DNA of 53,786 bases. Source: Chloroflexota bacterium (GTDB taxonomy: Bacteria > Chloroflexota > Anaerolineae > B4-G1). Below the pieces are notes generated by a model. It ran no database searches. It was not told where the DNA came from and saw only the letters and a list, made by a program, of their open reading frames with translations. Position 1 is the first letter of the stretch. Every line of letters starts with the position of its first letter. The DNA is taken from positions 1 through 53,786 of the forward strand of contig JAAEPW010001164.1 of the NCBI GenBank assembly GCA_024232355.1, given 5' to 3'. The translations under genes and the position numbers were made by a program. Positions 24,669 to 32,814 of the stretch are shown piece after piece.

Positions 24669-26915
24669 ATGACCCAATCAAATTCATCACCATCATATGC
24701 CAGTCTGGTAAAACATATTGCGTCAACGGACTTGTTCAAAGAGTTTGATGCAGAGATATTGCAAAGTATAGTGTCTGATGTTCACTGGATGACTTTGGCC
24801 GAGGGAGAAACTCTGTTTCGGCAAGGAGATGCCGCTGACGCTCTGTATATCGTTGCCAGCGGCTGTTTGCAGGTTGTGATTGCCGAAGCGGATAGCCTGG
24901 AACGGATTTTGGGCGAAATCAAGCCCGGTGAGACCATCGGTGCCACGCAGATTTTGACCGGCAAAGCTCGATCTACTTCCATTCATGCCATTGCCAACTC
25001 GGAACTGGTGGGGATTCCTAAACCGGTCTTTGATCGTCTCATCCACGAGAACCCTCAAGTAGCGACCAAAATGAATGAGGTTATGGCGCGGCGGTTGCAG
25101 CAAAATCAACTGTTGGCCGTGTTGCCGAATCTATTTGGTCCACTGGACATAAAAACTCTCCGAGAGGTAGAGACTAAATTAGAATGGGTGTATCTGCCCA
25201 GCAGCCAATTGCTTATGAAACGGGGTGATCTTGGCAATAATTTTTACATTGTTGTCAGTGGTCGCCTGGTGGCCAAGGTCATCGACTCGGAAGGCAACGA
25301 AACTATTGCGGGGGAAGTAGTACCCGGGGAAACTATTGGCGAAATGCAGCTTTTGAGCGGCGAATCCACTGTAGCCAACGTATACGCCGCTCGCGACTCG
25401 AAATTGATAAAATTTTCCAAAGAAAATTTTGACTGGCTATTGCTGGCGCATCCCCAGGTAATGAGGAAAATTACGACTACTATTGTCCACCACCTGCGAC
25501 GAGTTCTTCAGGGTCTACCGGCCACTAAACCCCATAGCAATCTGGCGCTTGATCTCGTCGTTGTGCCGGCCGGGCCAGACGTTCCCCTGACTGATTTCGT
25601 CCAACGATTCGCGACAAAGTTGCAGACATTTGGCTCGGTATTGATCTTGGATAGCGAGCAATTTGACAATGCTTTGGACATGCCTGGTGCCGCTCAAACG
25701 ACCCATGATGATCCCAAGAACATCAGGGGTTTAGCTTGGTTGAATGAGCAGGAAAACAACTATCGTTTTATCACCTATAAAACTGATAAAATTATGTCTG
25801 CCTGGACACGGCGATGTCTCCGCCAGGCGGATCAAATTTTGATCGTCGGCATGTCTGGCTCATCACCTGAATTAGGGGAGATCGAGGCGGCATTGTTTGC
25901 TGATGAAAAACTTGCATCCATACGCAAGAGCCTGATCTTGTTGTATGAGAATAGCGGACAACAGCCCTTGGGAACCAAGCATTGGTTGGATGTACGAGAC
26001 GTAGATGCGTACTGTCATATCCGAATGTACGACGATACAGATTTTGAGCGTTTAGGACGGTTGCTTACAGGTAATGCTTTAGGTCTGGTACTGGGCGGAG
26101 GAGGGGCGCGTGGCTTTGCCCATATTGGCGTGATTCGTGCTCTCGAAGAAGCCGGTATTGTTATTGATATGGTCGGCGGGACCAGTATGGGTTCGATTAT
26201 TTCGGGCCAGTGTGCGATGGGTTGGGATTATAAAGAAATGATAAGACGTTCCAAAGAAGCGCTCCCCTCCCCGGTCTTGGATTATACACTCCCTATGGCT
26301 TCCATGATTGTCGGTCGAAATTGGACACAAATGCTCACGACGCTGTACCAAGACCGACAGATTGAAGACCTGTGGCTGAACTTTTTCTGTGTCTCGACCA
26401 ACCTGACACGAGCAGAGGCCGTTATCCACGAGAGAGGTCCCTTGTGGAGAGCTATCAGGGCAAGTACGGCAATTCCGGGAGTCATACCTCCTATTATCGA
26501 AGGTGATGGCGACTTGCTTGTGGATGGGGGTGTGGTTAACAATGTGCCCATTGACATTATGCATAATCGTAATGGCGGTGGTCCTTTGATTGCCAGCGAT
26601 GTGAGCGCCAAGGTGGACCTGAAAATAACGAGCCAATTTGGCCCATCCTTGTCTGGCTGGAACGTGTTTTGGCGCAAGATCAGCCCGTTTCATCAATCGC
26701 TAGACGTTCCTTCTCTTGCTACTACGATTATGCGCTCTAGTGTCATTGGTAGTGTGCACGCTATCAAGGCTGCCAAGGCTATGGTTGATCTTTACCTTTA
26801 TCCACCCGCTGATGAATATGGGACGTTGGAGTTTGAGCCTCTAGAAGCAATCGTTGAAGTTGGCTATCGGTATGCGCGGGAAAAAATCGAGAAATGGGCA
26901 AATAAGAATCGGTAA
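24669..26915 (+). CDS. Cyclic-nucleotide-binding patatin-like phospholipase (NTE family)
   Basis: A 748-aa protein (ATG at 24669; a GTG at 24597 would add 24 residues but has no ribosome site). Two cNMP-binding domains occur in tandem (about residues 20-130 and 145-270), each with the barrel pattern LFRQGDAADALYIVASG and KRGDLGNNFYIVVSG. A linking alpha/beta region comes next (about 285-465). The patatin domain then shows the oxyanion loop GGGGARGFAHIGV, the nucleophile elbow GTSMGS and the catalytic Asp in LLVDGGVVNNVP. This is the architecture of neuropathy-target-esterase-like lysophospholipases, where nucleotide-binding domains may control membrane lipid turnover. It is monocistronic. No adenylate cyclase is in the window. 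Confidence 0.92.
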   Translation: MTQSNSSPSYASLVKHIASTDLFKEFDAEILQSIVSDVHWMTLAEGETLFRQGDAADALYIVASGCLQVVIAEADSLERILGEIKPGETIGATQILTGKARSTSIHAIANSELVGIPKPVFDRLIHENPQVATKMNEVMARRLQQNQLLAVLPNLFGPLDIKTLREVETKLEWVYLPSSQLLMKRGDLGNNFYIVVSGRLVAKVIDSEGNETIAGEVVPGETIGEMQLLSGESTVANVYAARDSKLIKFSKENFDWLLLAHPQVMRKITTTIVHHLRRVLQGLPATKPHSNLALDLVVVPAGPDVPLTDFVQRFATKLQTFGSVLILDSEQFDNALDMPGAAQTTHDDPKNIRGLAWLNEQENNYRFITYKTDKIMSAWTRRCLRQADQILIVGMSGSSPELGEIEAALFADEKLASIRKSLILLYENSGQQPLGTKHWLDVRDVDAYCHIRMYDDTDFERLGRLLTGNALGLVLGGGGARGFAHIGVIRALEEAGIVIDMVGGTSMGSIISGQCAMGWDYKEMIRRSKEALPSPVLDYTLPMASMIVGRNWTQMLTTLYQDRQIEDLWLNFFCVSTNLTRAEAVIHERGPLWRAIRASTAIPGVIPPIIEGDGDLLVDGGVVNNVPIDIMHNRNGGGPLIASDVSAKVDLKITSQFGPSLSGWNVFWRKISPFHQSLDVPSLATTIMRSSVIGSVHAIKAAKAMVDLYLYPPADEYGTLEFEPLEAIVEVGYRYAREKIEKWANKNR

Positions 26916-26941
26916 ACAGGGCTTTTTCTCGCAATCGGGGA

Positions 26942-27548
26942 CGAGGGCTAGGAGCTAAAAAACTAGAACGGAACAGCCCTGGGGTCGAGATAGGAATTCC
27001 CAAAAACGATCTGGCATCGGATGATCTCATCGTAATTATCCGACGCCAGGTCGGTGATTTATTCCTCAATTTGTATTGCTCAGATTGGTCTTTTTTATAG
27101 TATAGGAAAATATAAACGCTCCAAGCCCCGTCCCTGGGGCGGCGCCCCCGAGACGGGGGCTGCGAGCGAAGCGAGATTTTCTTGCTTTCTCCTGATAGCT
27201 TTTGCAGGTGGGAAGGGCGGATGACCAAACGAGGTGGACAAATGAAAATGTTTGGAGAACGCAACGGAGGTTCAAAACTTGCATTGGCTGAGGTTGTCAT
27301 GATCCGTGAACGGCACGTGGCTGGTGAAACCAGACAAGCCCTGGCTGTCACTTTAATAGGGCGCATTGTGACGTGCGATGGCCCCAAACTGACCTATCCA
27401 GCATCAGGGCTGTTCAGTTCTAGCTTTCCAAGGCTCTAGCCCTCGCACTTGTCCTGAACCGAGAGGTACAGGGTTCAGGACAAGTGCGGTGGCTGTGAGC
27501 GATCTGTACCGAAAGATCGTTAGAACTGAATAGCACTGTATCCAGCAT
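26942..27548. repeat. Non-coding region built of inverted and direct repeats
   Basis: The 867-nt gap 26916-27782 has no credible gene but many dyads. AGAACGGAACAGCCCTG (26965-26981) recurs inverted at 27405-27421 (16/17) and directly at 27522-27538 (14/17). CGAGGGCTAG (26942-26951) recurs inverted at 27436-27445, so the outer part forms a long imperfect inverted repeat. TATCCAGCAT is direct at 27395 and 27539. Separate hairpins are a 12-bp stem with one mismatch (27011-27022/27038-27049), a GC-rich one (CCCCGTC...GACGGGG, 27126-27158) and a perfect 17-bp one (27444-27460/27472-27488). It could be a MITE-like or degenerate mobile element, or structured RNA. Confidence 0.65.
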
Positions 27549-27782
27549 AGTGATGGTATGGTTAGCGAGAAATAAGGCTTTTCCAGTTCTTAAATTATCC
27601 CAAACTTGGCAGCGAAAGCAAGTTACAAGTATAAAAACGCTACGAAAAAGGCGGAAAAGCTTGAGGAATTCCCGTAAAACACCTGATTTGCTCCAAGAAT
27701 TAGACTAGCGAAATCAATTGGTGGGACACTTATTTTTCTAGAATTCCCTAAATCTGTTAGACACATACAAGGAGATCCAAAA

Positions 27783-28139
27783 ATGAAATGTCTCAAATGT
27801 CACGAGGGTGAGATGGAACAAATCGTGTTCGAAGGGGTCGAGGTGGATCGCTGCCCTGGTTGTGGTGGAATCTGGTTCGACACCGGAGAGGTTGAATCCC
27901 TAAAGCAGTTCAAGAGCGCAACCGAGATAGACACGGGAGATGCCTTGGCTGGGATAGAATATGATGCTGTTGAGAACATTGATTGTCCTCGAGGGCATGG
28001 CAGGATGAAGACTGTGGTTAGCCCCAGGATGTTACATATCTATTTCGAAACGTGTTCGATGTGCAATGGGGTGTGGTTCGATGCGGGCGAGTTTGCCGAC
28101 TATGCAAAGGCGGATGTTGCGGCTCTTTTCAAAGCATAA
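27783..28139 (+). CDS. Double zf-TFIIB zinc-ribbon protein
   Basis: A 118-aa protein with two copies of the zf-TFIIB motif. The first has C-x2-C near the start (CLKCHEGEM) and C-x2-C in RCPGCGGIWFDTGEVESL; the second has DCPRGHGRMK and TCSMCNGVWFDAGEFADY, where one ligand of the first pair is replaced by His. Such proteins are widespread and of unknown role. AAGGAGA lies before the ATG. The next gene starts 10 nt after the stop. Confidence 0.88.
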   Translation: MKCLKCHEGEMEQIVFEGVEVDRCPGCGGIWFDTGEVESLKQFKSATEIDTGDALAGIEYDAVENIDCPRGHGRMKTVVSPRMLHIYFETCSMCNGVWFDAGEFADYAKADVAALFKA

Positions 28140-28149
28140 GACTTGAAAT

Positions 28150-28809
28150 ATGAAGCCTGAAACCAAAATTATTCTACACATACACAGTGTGCTACTCGAC
28201 GAATACGGTGATCATCCCCATCGCCCTGATGATCCAATTTCTAGTCTCGTCTCGACCATTCTTTCCCAAAACACCAACGACGTCAACCGTGACCGGGCTT
28301 TTGTCCGGCTGCGGGAACAGTTCGCCACCTGGGAAGAGGTCCGCGACGCACCGTTGGAGGAATTGATTGAGGCGGTTCGCCCGGCGGGATTGGCACCTAC
28401 CAAGGCGCCGCGTATCCAGGGGGCACTACGTCGCATCACGGAGGAGCGCGGGGAGATAGAGATCGTGTTTCTCAAAGAGATGGTGTTAGAAAAGGCGCGG
28501 ACCTGGCTGTTGAACATTCCCGGGGTAGGACCCAAGACTGCGGCTATCGTTCTACTATTTGCGCTGGGGATGCCGGCTTTCCCGGTGGATACCCACGTCC
28601 ACCGGGTCACGCGGCGGTTGGGGTTGATTCCGGAAAAGACAAACCGAGAAAAGGCTCACGTGTTGTTGGAAGAACTCGTGCCGTCCGAACTCTATTATCC
28701 TTTCCACATCAACCTCATCGAGCACGGGCGCGCTGTCTGCCACGCCCGCAACCCCAAGTGTGCGCAGTGCATCTTGCAAGACCAGTGCGCCTATTTTGCA
28801 TCCATATGA
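28150..28809 (+). CDS. nth: Endonuclease III-family DNA glycosylase
   Basis: A 219-aa base-excision-repair glycosylase that removes oxidised pyrimidines and nicks the abasic site. The helix-hairpin-helix reads LNIPGVGPKTAAIVLLFALG, with the catalytic Lys retained (GPKTA), and the catalytic Asp is in FPVDTHVHRVTRRLG. The C-terminal iron-sulphur loop has the exact C-x6-C-x2-C-x5-C spacing (CHARNPKCAQCILQDQC). The TLSQNT-like substrate loop is SQNTNDVNR. The stop overlaps the next start (ATGA), so nth and yraN are coupled, a pairing fitting two nucleases. Length is normal for the family. Confidence 0.95.
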   Translation: MKPETKIILHIHSVLLDEYGDHPHRPDDPISSLVSTILSQNTNDVNRDRAFVRLREQFATWEEVRDAPLEELIEAVRPAGLAPTKAPRIQGALRRITEERGEIEIVFLKEMVLEKARTWLLNIPGVGPKTAAIVLLFALGMPAFPVDTHVHRVTRRLGLIPEKTNREKAHVLLEELVPSELYYPFHINLIEHGRAVCHARNPKCAQCILQDQCAYFASI

Positions 28810-29168
28810 GTGATGCAAGAGTAAAGCTGGGCCGACAGGGAGAAGAATTGGCCGTTGCAGAGTTGATCCGTCGTGGCTATGAGATCGTCACGCGCAACTG
28901 GCACTGTCAGGCTGGTGAAGTCGACGTTGTGGTCTGCCGAGGCGAGGTGTGGCACTTTTTCGAGGTTCGCACGCGGCGGGGCCGAGAATTTGGCACACCA
29001 GAAGAATCGCTTACACCCGCCAAACAACAACGTATGATCGACGTAGCCCTCACCTATCTGGGTGAGCACGACCTGAACGACGTGGACTGGCGCGTGGGGC
29101 TGGTAGCAGTGGAAATGAATCGAGCAGGCAAGCTGCTGCGACTGGAAGTGTATGACAGTATCAGTTGA
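28806..29168 (+). CDS. YraN/UPF0102 family nuclease-fold protein
   Basis: A 120-aa protein of the UPF0102 group. The restriction-endonuclease-like core is seen in LGRQGEELAVAELIRRGYEI, NWHCQAGEVDVVVCRGEVWHF and FEVRTRRGREFGTPEESLT, where the E...D...ExR residues stand where the PD-(D/E)xK site is expected; the Lys position is Arg, as in some members. The start at 28806 overlaps the nth stop by 4 nt. Function in DNA processing is assumed from fold and neighbours. The end overlaps miaA by 17 nt. Confidence 0.88.
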   Translation: MSDARVKLGRQGEELAVAELIRRGYEIVTRNWHCQAGEVDVVVCRGEVWHFFEVRTRRGREFGTPEESLTPAKQQRMIDVALTYLGEHDLNDVDWRVGLVAVEMNRAGKLLRLEVYDSIS

Positions 29169-30105
29169 TCCCTCAAACCCCCTACTCGTAATCATCGGAC
29201 CGACAGCGGTAGGCAAGACGGCACTCTCGTTGCACTTGGCTGAAGCGTTGAACGGCGAGGTGATCTCTGCCGACTCGCGGTTATTTTACCGGGGAATGGA
29301 TATTGGGACGGCCAAGCCGACGACAGAGGAGCAATCTGGTGTCCCTCATCACTTGATCAACATCGCCAATCCTGACGAGACGGTGGGACTGGCCGACTTT
29401 CAGGAACGAGCGTATGCTATCATCGCAGACATCCATATTCGCGACAAGCTGCCGCTGCTGGTGGGCGGTACTGGCCAATACGTGCGAGCTCTCGTGGAAG
29501 GTTGGCGTATCCCCCGTGTTCCACCCGATCCCACCCTGCGGGCCAAGCTGGAGGTCCAAGCCGAGCGCGAGGGACCCGGTACACTGCATGCTCGTTTGAT
29601 CCAATTGGATCCCGTCGCCGCGCAGCGCATTGATCCGCGAAACCTACGCCGAGTCATCCGCGCGTTGGAAGTGTGCCTGATTACGGGGTTGCCCATTTCC
29701 GAACAACAGGGCAAGCAACCACCTCCCTATCGGATACTTCAGATTGGCCTAACGATGGAACGAGCCACTCTCTACGATCGTGCCGATCTGCGTGTCGACG
29801 CAATGATGGACGCCGGACTAGAGGATGAGGTGCGCCGATTGGTCGAAGCAGGCTATGGTTGGAATCTTCCGGCAATGTCGGGGCTAGGATACATACAGTT
29901 CAGGCCCTATTTTGAGGGACAAGTCACCCTTGAAGACATTGTGATCGAAATCAAGAGCGCGACACACCGGTTTGTTCGCCGTCAATATAACTGGTTTCGT
30001 CTCAAGGACCCTCATATTCGCTGGTTCGATGTCATCCCGGCCGGGAGGGAAAAAGCCGCAATTGAGAATTTGGTAATGGAGTGGTTGGGAAAGAGTGCAA
30101 GTTAA
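29152..30105 (+). CDS. miaA: tRNA dimethylallyltransferase
   Basis: A 317-aa enzyme that adds a dimethylallyl group to A37 of tRNAs reading codons that start with U. The P-loop is IIGPTAVGKTALS, followed by the family signature VISADSRLFYRGMDIGTAKPT, the hinge PLLVGGTGQYVRALVEGW and the DPRNLRRVIRALEV region. The C-terminal RRQYNWFRLKDPHIRWFD matches family members. Length is normal. It overlaps yraN, making a three-gene unit nth-yraN-miaA. Confidence 0.95.
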   Translation: MTVSVDPSNPLLVIIGPTAVGKTALSLHLAEALNGEVISADSRLFYRGMDIGTAKPTTEEQSGVPHHLINIANPDETVGLADFQERAYAIIADIHIRDKLPLLVGGTGQYVRALVEGWRIPRVPPDPTLRAKLEVQAEREGPGTLHARLIQLDPVAAQRIDPRNLRRVIRALEVCLITGLPISEQQGKQPPPYRILQIGLTMERATLYDRADLRVDAMMDAGLEDEVRRLVEAGYGWNLPAMSGLGYIQFRPYFEGQVTLEDIVIEIKSATHRFVRRQYNWFRLKDPHIRWFDVIPAGREKAAIENLVMEWLGKSAS

Positions 30106-30110
30106 TTTGG

Positions 30111-30138
30111 TTGCCTCAACGCGAGCCTGTGGTAGAAT
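30111..30138 (+). promoter_or_regulatory. Possible promoter for the GNAT gene
   Basis: TTGCCT, a 16-nt spacer and TAGAAT, 60 nt upstream of the GNAT start and just after miaA. No terminator is seen between miaA and this site. Confidence 0.45.
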
Positions 30139-30198
30139 GGCGATTAGCCGCTAGAAAACGGTATCCAGTTTTTTCCATTCGTCACAAGGAGACAGTTA

Positions 30199-30729
30199 AT
30201 GCAAGTACGTCCAGCAGAGCCTAGAGATCTGGAAGCATGTGTTGCTCTGAATCATTCTTATACAACCGATCACGTCTGGCAAATGGACACGCGGGGGGAG
30301 AATGGTCTGTTGACAACCACCTTTCGACTAGTACGCTTGCCTCGCGAGACTCGGGTCAACTATCCCCTTCAGGGCGATTATATGCTGGTAAGCTGGCGAC
30401 GGCGCGATGGCTTTATGGTGGCTGAGGATGGCGAGGGTATTTGCGGTTACGTGACACTGACTGCTCATGTCGAACACGGCATCGCCTGGATAGGTGACTT
30501 GGTCGTGGATCTGCCCCAGCGGCGACGTGGTATAGGAACATTGTTATTGCAGGCTGCCGTCAGGTGGGGGCAAGATCAGAATCTGGTGCGACTGGTGGCC
30601 AAAGTGCAAACAAAGAATCATCCAGCTACCCAATTCTATCAATCGCACGGACTGACTTTTTGCGGTTATAACGATCACTATTGGCCAAACCAGGACATTG
30701 CCCTATTTTTTGGAAAGTCACTACGGTAA
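30199..30729 (+). CDS. GNAT-family N-acetyltransferase
   Basis: A 176-aa acetyltransferase with the acetyl-CoA-binding motif A: IGDLVVDLPQRRRGIGTLLL, where R-R-G-I-G is the pyrophosphate loop. The downstream segment LVRLVAKVQTKNHPATQFYQ and SHGLTFCGYNDHYW gives motif B. AAGGAG precedes the ATG at 30199. The acceptor (small molecule, antibiotic or protein) cannot be told. It ends 2 nt before the next start, so the two are probably coupled. Confidence 0.88.
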   Translation: MQVRPAEPRDLEACVALNHSYTTDHVWQMDTRGENGLLTTTFRLVRLPRETRVNYPLQGDYMLVSWRRRDGFMVAEDGEGICGYVTLTAHVEHGIAWIGDLVVDLPQRRRGIGTLLLQAAVRWGQDQNLVRLVAKVQTKNHPATQFYQSHGLTFCGYNDHYWPNQDIALFFGKSLR

Positions 30730-30731
30730 CA

Positions 30732-32699
30732 ATGGCCTTTTTACCAACATTCGACTGGCAAAGATTATTTGAACTAGTCAACGTTATACTCACATCGGGT
30801 ATCGTCATCGTCTCTTGCGCTCTTTTGCTCTACCTTATCATCTACAATCCCCGTAACGATCTAGGTCGTTCGTTTGCTGCCCTACTTTTGTGCGTGATGA
30901 TTACTTACTTTGTGGACTTGGCGCTGTTTAACGTTGAGGACGCAAAGACAGCCACACCTTGGCTGCGTTTCCAATGGGTGGGAATCGCGTTCATTCCAGC
31001 TGCCTACCTGAGTTTCTCCAACGCTCTACTGATTATGACTGGTGCTCGAAGCAAGTTTCGCAAAGCAACAAGTCGTTTCAGTTACTTTTTGAGCACAGTC
31101 TTGTTGTTGGGCGTGACCTTTAGTAATCTCGTTGTCCGTAGCGGTGTGCTGACATCCGGCGCTCCCCACTTGCAGCCAGGGCCATTTTTTCCTTTCTTTG
31201 TCATTTACTTTCTTACTGCTGTAGGTTGGGGAGTTGTCAATGTTCGGCGGGCATACCAACGTTGCCTTACTTCAATTTCACGACGGCGTATGATTTATTT
31301 GGCAGCCACCTTTGCAGCGCCTGCGGCGGGGGTTTTTCCCTACTTGCTGCTCACCAATTGGCCGGCTTCTGCACACCGTATCGCATTCTGGTCGCTGCTG
31401 ATATTGGGAAATGTGGGCGTTGGCTTGATGTTGGTACTCTTGTCCTATAGCGTAGCTTTTTTTGGTGCGCTTACTGCTGACCGAGCAATCAAGCATCGGC
31501 TAGTACGCTTTTTGCTGCGCGGACCGCTCGTCGCTACGTTGGTGGTTGTCGTCATCATTGTTGCATCACAGGCGGAGGGATGGCTCGGTCTTCCAAATCG
31601 CCGAGTGATGATTTTTGGCGTTGTTGGTGTGATTCTATTCCTTCAACTTGGTATTGAATTGGCGAAACCACTTATCGACCGAGCACTGTATCGTCAGGAT
31701 CAGCCCGAGATCGCGTGGATCCAAGAACTGAGCAACCGGTTGTTGACTACGACAGATCTACGCCAGTTTTTGGAAAATGTTCTCACCGCTCTGTGCGACT
31801 TGTTGCAAGTCGAGACAACTTTTATAGCTGTGATAGATGGCGGCATTCCTCACCTGGAGGTTGTATGCGGCCCGCTATCGCCAGGTACAGCAGATAGTTT
31901 GCCACCAGAGGCATGGCAAGATTCGGTCGAGGGTAACGTATCTCCCAATCGGCATATCGAACGACACGGAAACATATTTGTATGGGATGGGTATTGGTTA
32001 GTTCCTTTGCGCACATCGTCCTCTCAAAATGCAAAGGAGAGCACAAGAGGAGACGTGATCGGAGTGATCGGCATCGCAGCGCGGTCTCCTACGCCCGACC
32101 CGAGTCCAGAGGAACAAGCAGGGATGCAAACACTTTTTACCCAGGCCACAGCGGCACTAGAAGACCGCCTGCTTCAGCAAAGCATCTTTAGCGCCCTTGA
32201 ACGGATCACGCCAGAGATCGAGGATATTCAGCGGCGTCGCGGAGTGGCACACTATGTGGGACAAGAAGCGCTTGCCCGGCTCAGCCCGGCAGAGGATGCT
32301 GAATTCCGACAGTGGGTCAGAGATGCGCTCAGCCATTACTGGGGCGGACCCAAATTAACCACAAGTCCACTCTTGTCTTTGCACGTGGTAGAACGTACAG
32401 TACAAGAGTACGACGGTAACGTGATGAAGGGGTTTCGGGCTGTGCTGAAACAAGCCATCGAGCGTCTGCGCCCTGCCGGTCAGCGTCAGATGACAGCACC
32501 AGAGTGGATTCTGTACAACATTCTCGAACTCAAGTTTCTCCAGGGACGCAAAGTGCGTGAGATCGCGCTGAGGCTGGCGATGAGCGAGGCCGATCTCTAT
32601 CGCAAACAACGTATCGCCATCGAGGCAGTGGCACAAACACTGACAGAAATGGAGCAGGAGGAATTGAACGGCCAAGAAACCGATCTCGAGATCACTTGA
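30732..32699 (+). CDS. Membrane-bound GAF protein with C-terminal HTH, no kinase domain
   Basis: A 655-aa protein. About nine hydrophobic segments fill residues 10-300, a layout like the 7TM-type sensory N-termini of some histidine kinases. A degenerate GAF-like domain follows (about 330-470: QELSNRLLTTTDLRQFLENV, LCDLLQVETTFIAVIDGG, VIGVIGIAARS). There is no HisKA or HATPase. Instead, after a helical linker, the C-terminus has ILYNILELKFLQGRKVREIA and LRLAMSEADLYRKQRIAIEA, which read as a helix-turn-helix. It could be a membrane-tethered one-component regulator. The start at 30732 is 2 nt after the GNAT stop. Low family recognition; topology and HTH are predictions. Confidence 0.7.
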   Translation: MAFLPTFDWQRLFELVNVILTSGIVIVSCALLLYLIIYNPRNDLGRSFAALLLCVMITYFVDLALFNVEDAKTATPWLRFQWVGIAFIPAAYLSFSNALLIMTGARSKFRKATSRFSYFLSTVLLLGVTFSNLVVRSGVLTSGAPHLQPGPFFPFFVIYFLTAVGWGVVNVRRAYQRCLTSISRRRMIYLAATFAAPAAGVFPYLLLTNWPASAHRIAFWSLLILGNVGVGLMLVLLSYSVAFFGALTADRAIKHRLVRFLLRGPLVATLVVVVIIVASQAEGWLGLPNRRVMIFGVVGVILFLQLGIELAKPLIDRALYRQDQPEIAWIQELSNRLLTTTDLRQFLENVLTALCDLLQVETTFIAVIDGGIPHLEVVCGPLSPGTADSLPPEAWQDSVEGNVSPNRHIERHGNIFVWDGYWLVPLRTSSSQNAKESTRGDVIGVIGIAARSPTPDPSPEEQAGMQTLFTQATAALEDRLLQQSIFSALERITPEIEDIQRRRGVAHYVGQEALARLSPAEDAEFRQWVRDALSHYWGGPKLTTSPLLSLHVVERTVQEYDGNVMKGFRAVLKQAIERLRPAGQRQMTAPEWILYNILELKFLQGRKVREIALRLAMSEADLYRKQRIAIEAVAQTLTEMEQEELNGQETDLEIT

Positions 32700-32702
32700 C
32701 GT

Positions 32703-32731
32703 TTGACAAGGTGTTGGCACTGCCATATAAT
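32703..32731 (+). promoter_or_regulatory. Consensus sigma-70 promoter of the S1-domain gene
   Basis: Exact TTGACA (32703-32708), a 17-nt spacer and exact TATAAT (32726-32731). It lies about 85 nt upstream of the S1-domain start and directly after the preceding stop, and should be strong. Confidence 0.85.
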
Positions 32732-32814
32732 CATTGTAGGTTGGGGATAAAGGTATGCACAGGGCAAAATGCGGTGGTTGATGTTATGGTGTAGGAACGG
32801 GAGGATAAAGAGCG

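Noticed and set aside
26779..27387. 202-codon minus-strand frame in the repeat-rich gap
   Set aside because: It overlaps the patatin 3' end and crosses hairpins, with low-complexity Ser/Arg composition and no recognisable domain.
27182..27439. 85-codon plus-strand frame in the gap
   Set aside because: It runs through the inverted repeats, has no ribosome site and no similarity that I can name.
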